A stretch of 40,673 bases of DNA from Clostridia bacterium (GCA_017508195.1 JAFVZL010000048.1:1-40673); one strand, 5' to 3'; shown: positions 16,703 to 26,594, counted from the first letter of the stretch. Notes: generated from the letters alone by a model not told the origin. Numbers and translations: made by a program.

Positions 16703-17829
16703 TTATTTGTATATCCTCGGGATATGCTCGGAAATCCCCGTAAGAATATCGTAGCTTATCTTGCCCGAAAGCTCGGCAAGAGTATCGACTGAAATCTTCT
16801 CATTTCCGTCCTTGCCGATAAGTGTGACCTCGTCCCAAAGCTTCACCCCCGGCACACCACTCACATCTATCATCATCTGGTTCATGCACACGCGTCCAAC
16901 TACGGACGCTCGATGGCCGCGAGTGAGAGTCATCCCGCGAGAGGAAAGCTCTCTCGGGTATCCGTCGGCATAACCGACGGGGAGCGTTGCAATGAGCATA
17001 TCACGCTCGGCAACGTAGCTTCTGCCGTAGCCGATGCTCTCACCTCTGTTTACAGCCCTGAGTGCCGCAATAACGGTTTTCCATCCGAGGGCAGGGGAGA
17101 GCGGTGAGGTTACAAGACCGTCACACCGCGGTGAAAGGCCGTATAGCGCTATACCCACTCTTGAAAGAGAGCGCAGGCGACTGTCGACCTCGTCTTTATG
17201 ATAGAGTACCCCTGCGGAATTGAGACAGTGCGCCGAGAGCGTGTAACCGCCGAGCCCGTCGAGCAAGGAGACAAAGCTCTCCGCTTGCCTTTTTGTAAAG
17301 GCTTTGTCCTCATCCGACGTGCCGTCAGCCGCGGCAAGATGCGTAAAAATGCCATTGATCTCAAGTTTATTCCTGTATCTCGATAAAAGCTCTTTGCACT
17401 CCTTGATATCGGGCATGACACCGATGCGTCTCATCCCTGTATCCACCGCAAGATGGCAGAGCACGGGATAAGTGCCCGAGGCTAGTGCCTCGGCATATTC
17501 CCACGAAAGAAGTGTCTGCGTTATACCGAGCGTGAAAAGCTCTCGGGCATAGGCGGTCGGTGTGTATCCGAGTATTTTATCTCACACTCGGGTAATCTGT
17601 CGCGAAGTGCCTCGCGTACTCTTTTTGCCTCGTCGAGACTTGCCACCGCGAAGCGGCGCGCTCCTGCATCACAGAGTGCCTTAGCTACCGCTACGTCACC
17701 GTGGCCGTAGGCACCCGACTTTATCACGGCAATGATATCGCCGCCCGTCATACGGCACAGTGCCGTATAGTTTTTCTTGATCTGCCCGAGATCGACCTCG
17801 ACCCACGAGCACAGACGCTCAGAATTCAT
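16703..17829 (-). pseudogene. alr: Alanine racemase, frameshifted by one missing base
   Basis: Two frames encode one alanine racemase. The N-terminal part (from ATG 17829, AGAGG 5 bp upstream) has WVEVDLGQIKKNY and the PLP-lysine segment AVIKSGAYGHG. It runs off frame after LPECEIK and stops at 17521. The C-terminal part continues in another frame with ILGYTPTAYARELF, HLAVDTGMRRIGV, SRVGIALYGLSP, LPVGYADGYPRE with the second catalytic Tyr, and GRVCMNQMMIDV. Adding one A to the run of four A (T at 17575-17578 on the plus strand) restores a single 375-residue frame, the normal family length. All other motifs are intact, so the change is recent, a sequencing error, or bypassed by slippage. The enzyme makes D-alanine for peptidoglycan. 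Its place between wecB and udk is unusual. Confidence 0.9.
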
Positions 17830-17871
17830 ATCCACCTCTATGGATGATATTATTTGAACGTCCTTTCGGAA

Positions 17872-18966
17872 TTACTCCGCCTCGAGTATATCCGCTATGC
17901 GAACAGAAGCAAGACCGTCGCCGTAGGGATTGCTTGCCTCAGACATTTTATTATATGCTTCCTCGTCCTCGAGTAGCAGCTTGAAGCTTTCGCGTATCAC
18001 ATTTTCATCGGTTCCTACGAGCTTCAGCGTTCCCGCCTTTACACCCTCGGGTCTCTCCGTGGTGTCTCTCATAACGAGCACGGGCTTGCCGAGCGAGGGA
18101 GCCTCCTCTTGGATTCCACCCGAGTCGGTGAGTATCATATAGCTCCTTGCTAAGAAGTTGTGGAAATCGAGCACGTCGAGAGGCTCGATAATATGTATTC
18201 TGTCGCAGCCTCCGAGTTCCTCGTCTGCCGCCGCCCTTACAACGGGATTCATGTGAATGGGATATATAGCCTTCACGTCGGGGTGCTCGTCCATAACTCT
18301 GCGTATGGCTTTAAACATATTATGCATAGGCTCACCGAGATTTTCGCGCCTGTGGGCGGTGATCATAATGAGTCTCGAATCCTCAGCCCACTCGAGCTCT
18401 GGGTGAGAGTAGTCCTCTCTTACGGTAGTTTTCAGAGCATCGATCGCGGTATTACCCGTTATATATATTCTCTTGGGATCTCTGCCCTCTTGTAAGAGGT
18501 TGTCACGCGACATCTCCGTAGGTGCAAAGTTGTACGCCGATACTATCGACACAGCCTGTCTGTTGAACTCCTCCGGATAGGGACTGTAAATATTATGAGT
18601 ACGCAGTCCCGCCTCAACGTGACCGATGGGGATCTGGAGATAGAAGCAGGCAAGAGCCGTTACAAAGGTGGTAGAGGTATCACCGTGAACGAGGACAACA
18701 TCGGGCTTTACTTCTTCGAGCACCGACTTTATTCCGTTCAGAATATTAGTGGTAATATCGAAAAGCGTCTGCTTCTCCTGCATTATTGAAAGGTCGTAAT
18801 CCGGCACTACCGAAAAGGCATTAAGCACCTGATCGAGCATCTGTCTGTGCTGACCCGTAACGCATACGACCGTCTTTATATTTTTTCTCGATTTCAACTC
18901 ATTGACCAGAGGACACATCTTGATTGCTTCGGGCCTTGTACCGAATACGAGCATTACTGTTTTCAT
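17872..18966 (-). CDS. wecB: UDP-N-acetylglucosamine 2-epimerase, non-hydrolysing
   Basis: The 364-residue protein starts at ATG 18966, where AAAAGG lies 7-9 bp upstream. An upstream TTG at 18993 is less likely. Family motifs are complete: VFGTRPEAIKM at the N-terminus, VTGQHRQMLDQ, VHGDTSTTF, GHVEAGLRT, YPEEFNRQ, TAHRRENLGEP and TDSGGIQEEAPSLGKP. It interconverts UDP-GlcNAc and UDP-ManNAc, the precursor for ManNAc or, with a dehydrogenase, ManNAcA residues. No WecC-type dehydrogenase is present in the window, so the sugar used is not fixed. It follows the flippase in the operon. Confidence 0.93.
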   Translation of the reverse strand: MKTVMLVFGTRPEAIKMCPLVNELKSRKNIKTVVCVTGQHRQMLDQVLNAFSVVPDYDLSIMQEKQTLFDITTNILNGIKSVLEEVKPDVVLVHGDTSTTFVTALACFYLQIPIGHVEAGLRTHNIYSPYPEEFNRQAVSIVSAYNFAPTEMSRDNLLQEGRDPKRIYITGNTAIDALKTTVREDYSHPELEWAEDSRLIMITAHRRENLGEPMHNMFKAIRRVMDEHPDVKAIYPIHMNPVVRAAADEELGGCDRIHIIEPLDVLDFHNFLARSYMILTDSGGIQEEAPSLGKPVLVMRDTTERPEGVKAGTLKLVGTDENVIRESFKLLLEDEEAYNKMSEASNPYGDGLASVRIADILEAE

Positions 18967-18996
18967 CTTATAATCCTTTTCTTTAACAAACAATTA

Positions 18997-20520
18997 TTAT
19001 CGAGTGAATAAAGCTTTTACATCAGAAAAAGTGTTTTTAACCGTTTTGTAATTGAAAATTAAATTAGATATGCCAAATGAAGCTATACATATAACCGATA
19101 CAATAACAGCCCCAAGTATCCAGCCAAACCAAGAGGTAACGTTGACAGGAGCAATGATAGCTAACACTACATATAGGGCAATAAATACCGATGAGTTTAC
19201 AATGATCGTGCGGATAAGATTCTTAGCACTTCGTTCAATAATGTTTTTATACGCATACACTATTGAAGTTGTTGTCCTGTACAGGAAGGAAACAACAGTT
19301 CCTATAAGGAGTCCGTAGATACCAAGCCCTATTGCGAACAGTGTAATTGAAACCACGAGGTTTATAATTGCCTCTATTAGTGCATCTCGTTGCGTTTCCT
19401 CGAAGGCACCCGCAACGTTTATAGCTGTAATTGTTGGTACCCTTATCGTATTCATCAAGAATATCAGTGTGAATAACAGTGGTAGCCAGAAATCAATATA
19501 ATCGGCATCATTCACGCCGCTCGTGTATAGCTTTACGAATGGGAGTATCATAATTATTGAGATCGAGGAAATGATAAAGAGCAGTACGGTGAAGATCGTT
19601 TCGTAAAGAGAAAAGTGTTGTTTAAACTGCTCCTTATCCTTATTGTATAGCCTTCCGAGATTACCTTGCAGAGCACTGCCGAGCGTGGTCTGGAATAATA
19701 TGCTGAACTGAGCGAAGACAAGGTTATAAATACTGTATACGCTCACGACACTCATCGAAGCAAACAGTGTCAATATCATTATATCGGTGTGGTTGACCAC
19801 AACCCCCGCAATACTGTGAACGATAACGTTTTTACGCTTGGAGATCGAAGGCATGTCGGGGGCGGCGTTATGGTCTACGTTTTTATAACGGTGTTTGACG
19901 TAAATGACGTACCCAACGTTTTTTATGAGAATAGTAGCAAGATTGATTATTTGTACGGTAACTATATCAAAGCCAAGGTGAAGCGCAATTACCCTGAGAA
20001 TGCAGGATAGAACTACGCTGATTACCTCAAGCGTATATAAAACGTATACCTTACGGTCTGAATTAAGTATTGCTTTGTATTTGCCGCCTACTATGTAAGA
20101 AAGAACATAGCTGCCGCCTGTAACCAGTGTCAGAAGAGCCGCGACACCGTACTCCACCTCGTCTATGACTGCGAACGGCAGCACTGCGGATACTACTAAG
20201 AGCAAGAGTATAAATATACCCGCTATTTTCTTATATTGCGATTTCGTGGCCGACAGGATTCCGCTGACCTTATCCCAATCCTCATCGGCTAGTGGGGCAT
20301 ACAGCGCCTGTATAGATGCGGTTCCAAGTCCCGCCTCAAGCAGTATTAGATAGGACATTACCTGAGATATTGATGAGGTAAGTCCGTTCAGCACCGAGCC
20401 GTACGCGAGCAATATTTCACGCTGTATTATGAGTCCGGTGATTAAAGTTACGATGCGCGACACTAGGGACATTATCATGTTTTTTGATAATGAGGTGCCT
20501 ATCAAACCTTTAGTATTCAT
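18997..20520 (-). CDS. Wzx-like polysaccharide flippase
   Basis: This 507-residue membrane protein has about 12-14 hydrophobic segments spread along its length and no soluble domain. This is the pattern of the MATE-like polysaccharide exporter (Wzx) group. It opens with SLSKNMIMSLVSRIVTLITGLIIQREILLAYGS, similar to other Gram-positive O-unit flippases. It would move the lipid-linked repeat unit across the membrane. It starts at ATG 20520, with AAAGGG upstream, directly after the Wzy-like gene. Its AT-rich codons differ from wecB. Wzx proteins diverge fast, so the family rests on topology and context. Confidence 0.85.
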   Translation of the reverse strand: MNTKGLIGTSLSKNMIMSLVSRIVTLITGLIIQREILLAYGSVLNGLTSSISQVMSYLILLEAGLGTASIQALYAPLADEDWDKVSGILSATKSQYKKIAGIFILLLLVVSAVLPFAVIDEVEYGVAALLTLVTGGSYVLSYIVGGKYKAILNSDRKVYVLYTLEVISVVLSCILRVIALHLGFDIVTVQIINLATILIKNVGYVIYVKHRYKNVDHNAAPDMPSISKRKNVIVHSIAGVVVNHTDIMILTLFASMSVVSVYSIYNLVFAQFSILFQTTLGSALQGNLGRLYNKDKEQFKQHFSLYETIFTVLLFIISSISIIMILPFVKLYTSGVNDADYIDFWLPLLFTLIFLMNTIRVPTITAINVAGAFEETQRDALIEAIINLVVSITLFAIGLGIYGLLIGTVVSFLYRTTTSIVYAYKNIIERSAKNLIRTIIVNSSVFIALYVVLAIIAPVNVTSWFGWILGAVIVSVICIASFGISNLIFNYKTVKNTFSDVKALFTR

Positions 20521-20569
20521 AAATTGGCATACCCTTTGACAATTGTTATAGTTATGCTAACGATAGGTA

Positions 20570-21859
20570 TCATATTAAGAAGAATATCATAAACCTGAAA
20601 TCCAAGAACATCGTAAGCGCGAGCGCATACATAGCCCAAATGCACTTGGTCATTATAAAGAATAACGACTTCTCTCCTTTTGTGCTTCTGTAGTCCCGTA
20701 TATGTGAAGATAATCTTCCGATAAAGTAGATCAGCATTATAAGAGTGCCAATAAATCCAACGTTCAAAAGCAGATCCACGTACTCATTGTGAGCAGCGTA
20801 TCCGAGATCGGGATTAATATATCTTGCGTTAGAAGAAATACCACCGAACAGGACGTTAAAGAAGGGGAGATTAATGTAATATTCGAGGTGCTCTGCCGCG
20901 AGATTTGAGCGGCCTGTCGTAACACCGGACATATCGCCCGCCTCGAGGCTTATCAGCTTGTCATTTACTCTAGAAGCGAGATCGCCGAGCACAGGGGTTG
21001 TCGGATTATCTACACCGTAGCGGAAGATCGCAAATGCGACAACGAAAACAACGCCGATGGCGATTACCGCCTTGATCTTGATTTTCTTCAGTATCGTAAG
21101 GTAAGCCACCCATAGAACCGCGTTTACGATGATAGCAGTTATACTCAGTGTCGATAAAATACAGGCATAAAGTGCGAGTACAAGCAGAACTCGTACCCTT
21201 TTGTCAAACAGCTTAAGCGTTACAAGCGCAAATACCGCGACCGTAAAGAACATTCCCATGTAATTCGGGTCCTCGAAAGTCGCCATATAACGAGTGTAAT
21301 TGTATTCGTCGCCAAGCTTGTTTTCGGTTATGAGGCCGGTTATAAAGGATAACAGACACACAAAAGAGTAGATTTTAAATATATCCTTAATTGTGTCCTC
21401 TCCCAATTCAACTATCTGAGATACAAGCATAAAGCAGACTATTACGTCGAGAATGATCATCATCGACGACATAACTCCGACCGCGGGTATCATAGTGGAT
21501 ACGATAAACAGAACATATACGACAAGCGGGATAAGATGCTTTATACTGAAAGATGTTTTTTCTGTGACCTTCATCATTATTCTTGCAAGCACAAAAAGCG
21601 TATAGAAGCGCAACAGAGATACACCGAACAAAACTCCGTAAAATGAGTTATAGAAGATCATAAACGGAAGCGCCAGGTGCAGCTTGTCATATAGAAATAA
21701 TATCGCACAACACAGTACAACACCGAGCGAGAGTACAGTCTGATTCACAATGCCGGTAAGCGCAGTAAGCACCAACATAATAAATACCGCAACGCCGGAT
21801 ATACTAATCGTTTTTTCGTTTACATCATTTGTGCGTATTGCAGACGTGTTATTGTTCAA
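20570..21859 (-). CDS. Wzy-like O-antigen polymerase/ligase family membrane protein
   Basis: The protein has about 429 residues if the TTG at 21859 is the start. That codon has GAGG 9 bp upstream and overlaps the end of the preceding glycosyltransferase by 11 bp. The longer frame from a GTG at 21925 overlaps that gene deeply, and no ATG is available nearby. It has about 10-12 membrane segments with a large loop around residues 280-350 containing GRSNLAAEHLEYY, SNARYINPDLGYAAHNEYVDLLLNVGFIG. The AHNEYVDLLLNVGFIG-type stretch is typical of the Wzy_C O-antigen ligase/polymerase family. It would polymerise repeat units outside the membrane. Confidence 0.85.
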   Translation of the reverse strand: MNNNTSAIRTNDVNEKTISISGVAVFIMLVLTALTGIVNQTVLSLGVVLCCAILFLYDKLHLALPFMIFYNSFYGVLFGVSLLRFYTLFVLARIMMKVTEKTSFSIKHLIPLVVYVLFIVSTMIPAVGVMSSMMIILDVIVCFMLVSQIVELGEDTIKDIFKIYSFVCLLSFITGLITENKLGDEYNYTRYMATFEDPNYMGMFFTVAVFALVTLKLFDKRVRVLLVLALYACILSTLSITAIIVNAVLWVAYLTILKKIKIKAVIAIGVVFVVAFAIFRYGVDNPTTPVLGDLASRVNDKLISLEAGDMSGVTTGRSNLAAEHLEYYINLPFFNVLFGGISSNARYINPDLGYAAHNEYVDLLLNVGFIGTLIMLIYFIGRLSSHIRDYRSTKGEKSLFFIMTKCIWAMYALALTMFLDFRFMIFFLI

Positions 21860-23045
21860 ATAATTTAGCCTCAACTTCTTTGATATATTCCGTGTTCCCG
21901 TATTTTCGGGATAATAGAGTCTCACGCATTTTCTTTATGCGTTCTCTGTCGTTTGAAAGATCGGTGAGCGCGCCGATAACCGATGTATCATCGTTCGGAA
22001 CGATAACACCCTCCACACCGTTCTCGATCTGTCCTTCGGCAGAAATATAGTCTGTGACCACAGGAACACAGCCGAGGATCATAGCCTCTGTTACAACCAT
22101 CGGCTTGCCTTCATACCTTGAAGGCATACACATAAGATCCGCTGCTGCGAGGTAGGGATACGGGTTGAGCCGCTTTCCGATCATTACGAGCACGTCATCG
22201 ACTCCGGCATCGTTGATCATCCCGGAAAGCAGATCGGTATCCTCTCCGTCACCGATGATATACCAGATAAAGGGAACGCCTTGCTTTTTAAGATCCGCAG
22301 CCGCAGATACTATTCGGTCGAGCCCCTTTACGGATACCGTAACACGGCATACCGTCACTAGCTTAAGTCCCTCAAAGACGCGCAGATCTTCGAGTTTTTC
22401 GTCATTCACCTCTTCGAGGGCGCGAGCCTTTATTATCGAATCGTCGGTGATGTTTTCTATCGTAACGGCTTTATCCTTTGCGAGGGGGATCTGCTCGCAA
22501 AAAGCATCGCGACAAGCATCTGAAACGAAAGCTATCCTTGTCATAGGATGCATCCACGGCAACGGCTCTTTTGCAGTCGGATCAATTTTTGAGAAGGTGG
22601 AGTGTATCCAGCCGTGCTTGACGGTCGCACTCACGTTGTACGCCACGTATTTATCGCTCCAGCCCTCCATGAACCCGATGGCGTAATCATAGGTATCATT
22701 TTGCTTTCGACTGAGCATCTTTACCTGAAAATCTCCGAGGATAGTCGATGCACGATACTTGTTGCGCGTCAGCTTTGCCGCTAGGTATTTAAACGCGTCG
22801 CCGCTGAAAATGAACTTGAATAGCTTGGATAGCTTGCCCTTTTTTCCCTTGTGAAGCTCCGCCTCGGGAAGAAGCGTAACGTGCTTAGGGATCATATCGA
22901 GGAGTGGTCCCTCGTTGCGGTAGAGCTGAAGATAAACGTCGTATTTTTGGGGATCCAAATTGTTTAACAGCGCAAGTAGAGATGTGGTGCTACCGCCTAT
23001 TATCATTGAATGATACGCAAAAAGTATTTTCTTTTTGTTGCTCAT
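21849..23045 (-). CDS. Glycosyltransferase family 4
   Basis: With ATG 23045 (AAAGGAC 5 bp upstream) the protein has 398 residues. It has a GT-B fold pattern: an N-terminal FAYHSMIIGGSTTSLLALLNNL segment with the glycine loop and a C-terminal nucleotide-sugar half with TVCRVTVSVKGLDRIV, WYIIGDGEDTDLL, PSRYEGKPMVVTEAMILGCVPVVT (the E-x7-E motif) and GVEGVIVPNDD. It is a retaining cytoplasmic transferase adding one sugar of the repeat unit. Its donor cannot be read from sequence. It is fourth in the run of glycosyltransferases. Confidence 0.88.
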   Translation of the reverse strand: MSNKKKILFAYHSMIIGGSTTSLLALLNNLDPQKYDVYLQLYRNEGPLLDMIPKHVTLLPEAELHKGKKGKLSKLFKFIFSGDAFKYLAAKLTRNKYRASTILGDFQVKMLSRKQNDTYDYAIGFMEGWSDKYVAYNVSATVKHGWIHSTFSKIDPTAKEPLPWMHPMTRIAFVSDACRDAFCEQIPLAKDKAVTIENITDDSIIKARALEEVNDEKLEDLRVFEGLKLVTVCRVTVSVKGLDRIVSAAADLKKQGVPFIWYIIGDGEDTDLLSGMINDAGVDDVLVMIGKRLNPYPYLAAADLMCMPSRYEGKPMVVTEAMILGCVPVVTDYISAEGQIENGVEGVIVPNDDTSVIGALTDLSNDRERIKKMRETLLSRKYGNTEYIKEVEAKLFEQ

Positions 23046-23083
23046 ATGTTGTCCTTTTAGTACGGGCACAGCCTGTACTCCAA

Positions 23084-24274
23084 TTATTTATTTCTGAACC
23101 CTTTAAGAAAATCGTAGAGCTTCTTTGCTTGCCTGAGGTTGCTCTTTTCTCTGAGCACGAATTCCTTTGCGCGAGCGCCGAGGGTATGTAGCTCGTCCTG
23201 AGATCTTTCTGTTACCGTTTTCAGAGCCTCGAGAACACCGTCCTCGCTCTCGTCATCAATGAAATAAACATAGTCGTAGTATTCGGGTGGCATACCGGGG
23301 AGCCTTGTTGTGAGAAGGGGCGTTCCCGATGCCATGCACTCCATCGTCTTAGAGGGGAAGGAGTACTTTACGTAGTCCTCGTCGGTAGGACGGGGATTGA
23401 TGAGAAGCGTTGCTTCGAGCTGCTTTTTTACAACCTCTTCGTTTGATACCGTACCGAAGAATTTTACCGTGGGGTTTTCCTTTGAAAACTCAGCAAGCTC
23501 TGTCTTATAATCGCCATCTCCGTATATATGCAGCTCCCAGCCGTCAAAGCCACCGCGCACAAATGCTTTTGCCATGCGCTCGATGCCGTACTGCTTGCGT
23601 ATTCCGCCTGCATACATAATAACTTTAGGAGAAGCCTTAGCCTCGGGAGAATTCACCGCATCTCTCATTTTGCTGTCTGCGTGACCCTCAATTACGATAT
23701 AAGGCTTACCCGCCTTGTTGACTATACCGTTCATAGCCTCGGTGAGAAGAAGATATCCGTCATACTTGTCGAAGCTCTCCTCGGCAAGACGGGTATAAAG
23801 CCCCTTTTTGCCCGAGCCGCCGACCATATGACCGGGAACGTCGGTAACGATCGTTATAACGGGGATACCGAGCTTCTTTCCCATCTTTCTCGCCGCACGC
23901 GAGAGGGAATAGTTGAGTATATCGCATACGATAACGCAATCGGGATTTCTTTTACATAGTTTTTTGATCTCTGCCTTTGCGCCCGAAGAGATCGAGAGCT
24001 GACGGAAAAGCTTGTAGTTTACGAAGGAAAGGTAGGTGTAATCTATTTTTCCCACACACTCGTGTTCCTTCTTGAAGAACAACTTTTTTGTCCAGCTTCT
24101 GTTGACGGGGAGCGTCGATATTGCATAGACCTCTCCGTCTATACATTCCGCAAGACCTTCCATAAGGAGCTTATGATACTTCTGAGCCTGAGGCAGAGTG
24201 CCGCGCATGCCCGCCTCGCGGAGCTTTTCAAATTTCTCGTCAGAGCAGCTGTTTGAAAGATATATAACGTTCAT
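23084..24274 (-). CDS. Glycosyltransferase family 4
   Basis: This 396-residue GT-B protein starts at ATG 24274 after AAGGATAA. Its C-terminal half shows MYAGGIRKQYGIERMAKAF, ELHIYGDGDYKTEL, VKFFGTVSNEEV, INPRPTDEDYVKYSFPSKTMECMASGTPLLTTRLPG (E-x7-E-like region) and DDESEDGVLEALK. The N-terminal half is the acceptor side. It probably adds one sugar of the lipid-linked repeat unit on the cytoplasmic face. The sugar is unknown. It follows the next glycosyltransferase after a short gap. Confidence 0.88.
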   Translation of the reverse strand: MNVIYLSNSCSDEKFEKLREAGMRGTLPQAQKYHKLLMEGLAECIDGEVYAISTLPVNRSWTKKLFFKKEHECVGKIDYTYLSFVNYKLFRQLSISSGAKAEIKKLCKRNPDCVIVCDILNYSLSRAARKMGKKLGIPVITIVTDVPGHMVGGSGKKGLYTRLAEESFDKYDGYLLLTEAMNGIVNKAGKPYIVIEGHADSKMRDAVNSPEAKASPKVIMYAGGIRKQYGIERMAKAFVRGGFDGWELHIYGDGDYKTELAEFSKENPTVKFFGTVSNEEVVKKQLEATLLINPRPTDEDYVKYSFPSKTMECMASGTPLLTTRLPGMPPEYYDYVYFIDDESEDGVLEALKTVTERSQDELHTLGARAKEFVLREKSNLRQAKKLYDFLKGFRNK

Positions 24275-24304
24275 ATGTTATCCTTCGACAACATCGGAAT
24301 ATCC

Positions 24305-25360
24305 TTAATTTCCGAGTATCGTCGCCTTCAATTTTTTATAGAAATCGTCCTGATCTTTGAATACCTTATCAAGGTAATCATCGCCGTACTTACCGAAAGA
24401 CTCTCCGTCTATCGAATAGTACCAGCTGTAAAGCTTTTCGAGAATATCCTTATCATCAAAATCAACGTCGAACGAATAAACAGATGCTTCCTCGCTCATA
24501 GCCGTTTTCGGTGAGGTAAGCAGAGGCAGCTTCATATAGAATGAGTCATAGAGCTTATTCGAGAGAGCAGTAATAACGAGCTGACTCGAATTACCGTAAA
24601 CGTTAAACAGAATGTCAATGTTTTCCATTATTCCGACCTTCTCGGCGGGTGTGTATGCACCAAAGGCTTTGATGCGGTCGGACGAGAGCGATGCGACATA
24701 CTCGGTTACCTCTTTGGTACCCGATTCGTCACCGTAGAAATAGAAATCGAAGCGCTCATCCTTGAGAACGAGATCGATAAGCCGCTTGCAGTTAGACTTA
24801 TAGGCTATAGTGCCTACGTAGCCTATCCTGATTCTTCCGCTCGGATTTGGGGTAAAGCTGTATTCCGCGGGAATACGGTATGACGCACTCGCGTTATGGC
24901 AGAGCGTATATTCTCCCGCCGGTAGAAAATTCTTGAAGCCGGGAGATGAGATAACGTTCATAGCTGAGCCGCTGAGAGCGCGCTTCTCGAGCCAGAAGTA
25001 GGGGAGTACTTTTTCATAGGTGTAATCTCTGATATCTACGAGATATCTGCCCTTGAAGCGCTTCTTTAAGAAGCCTCCGAGAAGCACCGCGGGCATAGTT
25101 GTAAGAACTATTACAAAATCGTATGCCACCGCCTTAAGATGCTTGATAACGAGAGATCTGAAGGAGAGGAAGTTAAGCCACTTTTTCCGCCCCGATTTCC
25201 ACTCGATAGGCACGGTGGGGTAGTCGGCACTCTCTACGGTACCCGAGCGGTTGAAATATATTACGTCAAAATCTATCCCGTTTTCCTTACAAAAGGATGC
25301 GTAGGGGTTGATATACGGGCATTTTTTCAGATCATTGAATGCTATGATAGCGACTCTCAT
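24305..25360 (-). CDS. Glycosyltransferase, GT-B fold, capsule type
   Basis: This 351-residue protein starts at ATG 25360, overlapping the stop of the preceding gene in an ATGA. The N-terminal half contains DFVIVLTTMPAVLLGGFLKKRFKGRYLVDIRDYTYE, and the C-terminal half IRIGYVGTIAYKSNCKRLIDLVL, FYFYGDESGTKEV, IDILFNVYG and LSNKLYDSFYMKLPLLTS. This arrangement occurs in capsule and exopolysaccharide glycosyltransferases related to GT4. Residue-level catalytic motifs are weak, so the family placement is less firm than for its neighbours. It is probably one step of repeat-unit assembly. Confidence 0.8.
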   Translation of the reverse strand: MRVAIIAFNDLKKCPYINPYASFCKENGIDFDVIYFNRSGTVESADYPTVPIEWKSGRKKWLNFLSFRSLVIKHLKAVAYDFVIVLTTMPAVLLGGFLKKRFKGRYLVDIRDYTYEKVLPYFWLEKRALSGSAMNVISSPGFKNFLPAGEYTLCHNASASYRIPAEYSFTPNPSGRIRIGYVGTIAYKSNCKRLIDLVLKDERFDFYFYGDESGTKEVTEYVASLSSDRIKAFGAYTPAEKVGIMENIDILFNVYGNSSQLVITALSNKLYDSFYMKLPLLTSPKTAMSEEASVYSFDVDFDDKDILEKLYSWYYSIDGESFGKYGDDYLDKVFKDQDDFYKKLKATILGN

Positions 25361-26586
25361 ACCATTGCCTCCGTCCTCTCACCGAGGCGAGCCATAATGA
25401 TGTTGTACTCACCCTCGGCGGTGTAATGCTCGCAAAGGTACTCGAAGCCGCGCTCACCCATAAGACGAAGATCCGAGCCGAGAAGCTCGGCAACCTTCTC
25501 TGAGAATATTGAAGTGTCGTTAGCCTCGCACCAGGTGCCGAATCCACCGTCTATGCAGACCTGTCCGACGTCGGTGTTGGGATCTGTCACAGCGAGCACG
25601 GGGAGCTTCGCCTGCATATACGCGAGCAGGCGGGATGGGAAGTTGGGTATAGTAAATCTGTGATCGAGGAATATCATTCCCACGTCACACGCACCGACCA
25701 TGCGGTCGTAGTCCTCCTTAGGCAGTCGCTTAAGGAGCATCATATTTTTTGGTTTTTCGTCGTTGACGAATGCTTCAAGCTTCTTATATTCCGTACCGTC
25801 ACCTACAACGAGGAAGAAGGCATCGTTATTATCTTTCTCGGCGCGTAAGCACTCGATAAGGTAGGGAATGCCCTGAGGCCGTCCGAGGTTTCCGCCATAG
25901 ACGAAAACGCGCTTGTCCTTCGGGATGCCGTATTTTTCTCTTATCTCGTCGCGCACAGATATATCGACGGAATTGTCGAACACCTCGACTGCGTTGGGGC
26001 AGACCTCGATAATGTCGCGTGACACCTCGGGGTTATGCTTAAGCACGTACTCGACGTTTGCCTTCGACATACAGCCTATGTAATCGGAGATAGCGTAGAG
26101 CTTCTTCTCCTTCTTTCTGAAGTAGCGGTAGAGAATACCCTTAAGCCCCGTCTTCTTCATGATGCCGATATCCACGGCGTTCTGCGGAAAGATATCCTTC
26201 AGAAGAAGATAGCTCTTCGCACCGTCGCGCTTTTTAATGAATTCAATGACCTTTACGAGAGTGATAGGCGGGGTAGAATACATAACAAGATCAAACTTAA
26301 CATCAGAGAGATATTTTTTGATTGCTCTCAGGTACTGCCCTTCGATAAGTAGAGTTGAAATGCCCTTTTCTACCATGCCGCACTTAGTGATGTTTCCTAT
26401 TTTTACATGCAGCGAATAAGCACCGTTTTCCTCGATAAGCTCTGTCTGCTTTCCCGTACGCTTTTCGTAAGAGCTAACGGAATACACGGTATGCCCGTGT
26501 CGTCTAAATTCACGTAGCAGGTCGGGATATAGTGCATGAGATTCTATGCCTGTATATTTACCGGTTGTAAGAAAAAGTATATTCAT
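25357..26586 (-). CDS. Glycosyltransferase family 4, WbuB-like
   Basis: With ATG 26586 (GAGG 6 bp upstream, better than the upstream TTG) the protein has 409 residues. It shows the GT4 layout with ILFLTTGKYTGIESHALYPDLLREFRRHGH at the start, LLLKDIFPQNAVDIG, GCMSKANVEYV, CPNAVEVF, RVFVYGGNLGRPQGIPYLIECL, LVVGDGTEYKKL and FPSRLLAYMQAKLPVLAVTDPNTD. The KDIFPQNA and GNLGRPQGIP blocks are typical of WbuB-type enzymes. WbuB adds N-acetyl-L-fucosamine in some E. coli O-antigens, which would match the CapEFG pathway here. The donor is inferred from that similarity and context only. Confidence 0.87.
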   Translation of the reverse strand: MNILFLTTGKYTGIESHALYPDLLREFRRHGHTVYSVSSYEKRTGKQTELIEENGAYSLHVKIGNITKCGMVEKGISTLLIEGQYLRAIKKYLSDVKFDLVMYSTPPITLVKVIEFIKKRDGAKSYLLLKDIFPQNAVDIGIMKKTGLKGILYRYFRKKEKKLYAISDYIGCMSKANVEYVLKHNPEVSRDIIEVCPNAVEVFDNSVDISVRDEIREKYGIPKDKRVFVYGGNLGRPQGIPYLIECLRAEKDNNDAFFLVVGDGTEYKKLEAFVNDEKPKNMMLLKRLPKEDYDRMVGACDVGMIFLDHRFTIPNFPSRLLAYMQAKLPVLAVTDPNTDVGQVCIDGGFGTWCEANDTSIFSEKVAELLGSDLRLMGERGFEYLCEHYTAEGEYNIIMARLGERTEAMV

Positions 26587-26594
26587 ATTGAACC

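Noticed and set aside
17521-17835. Separate short gene for the N-terminal racemase fragment
   Set aside because: The downstream frame continues the same protein with every motif in order, so this is one gene with a frameshift.
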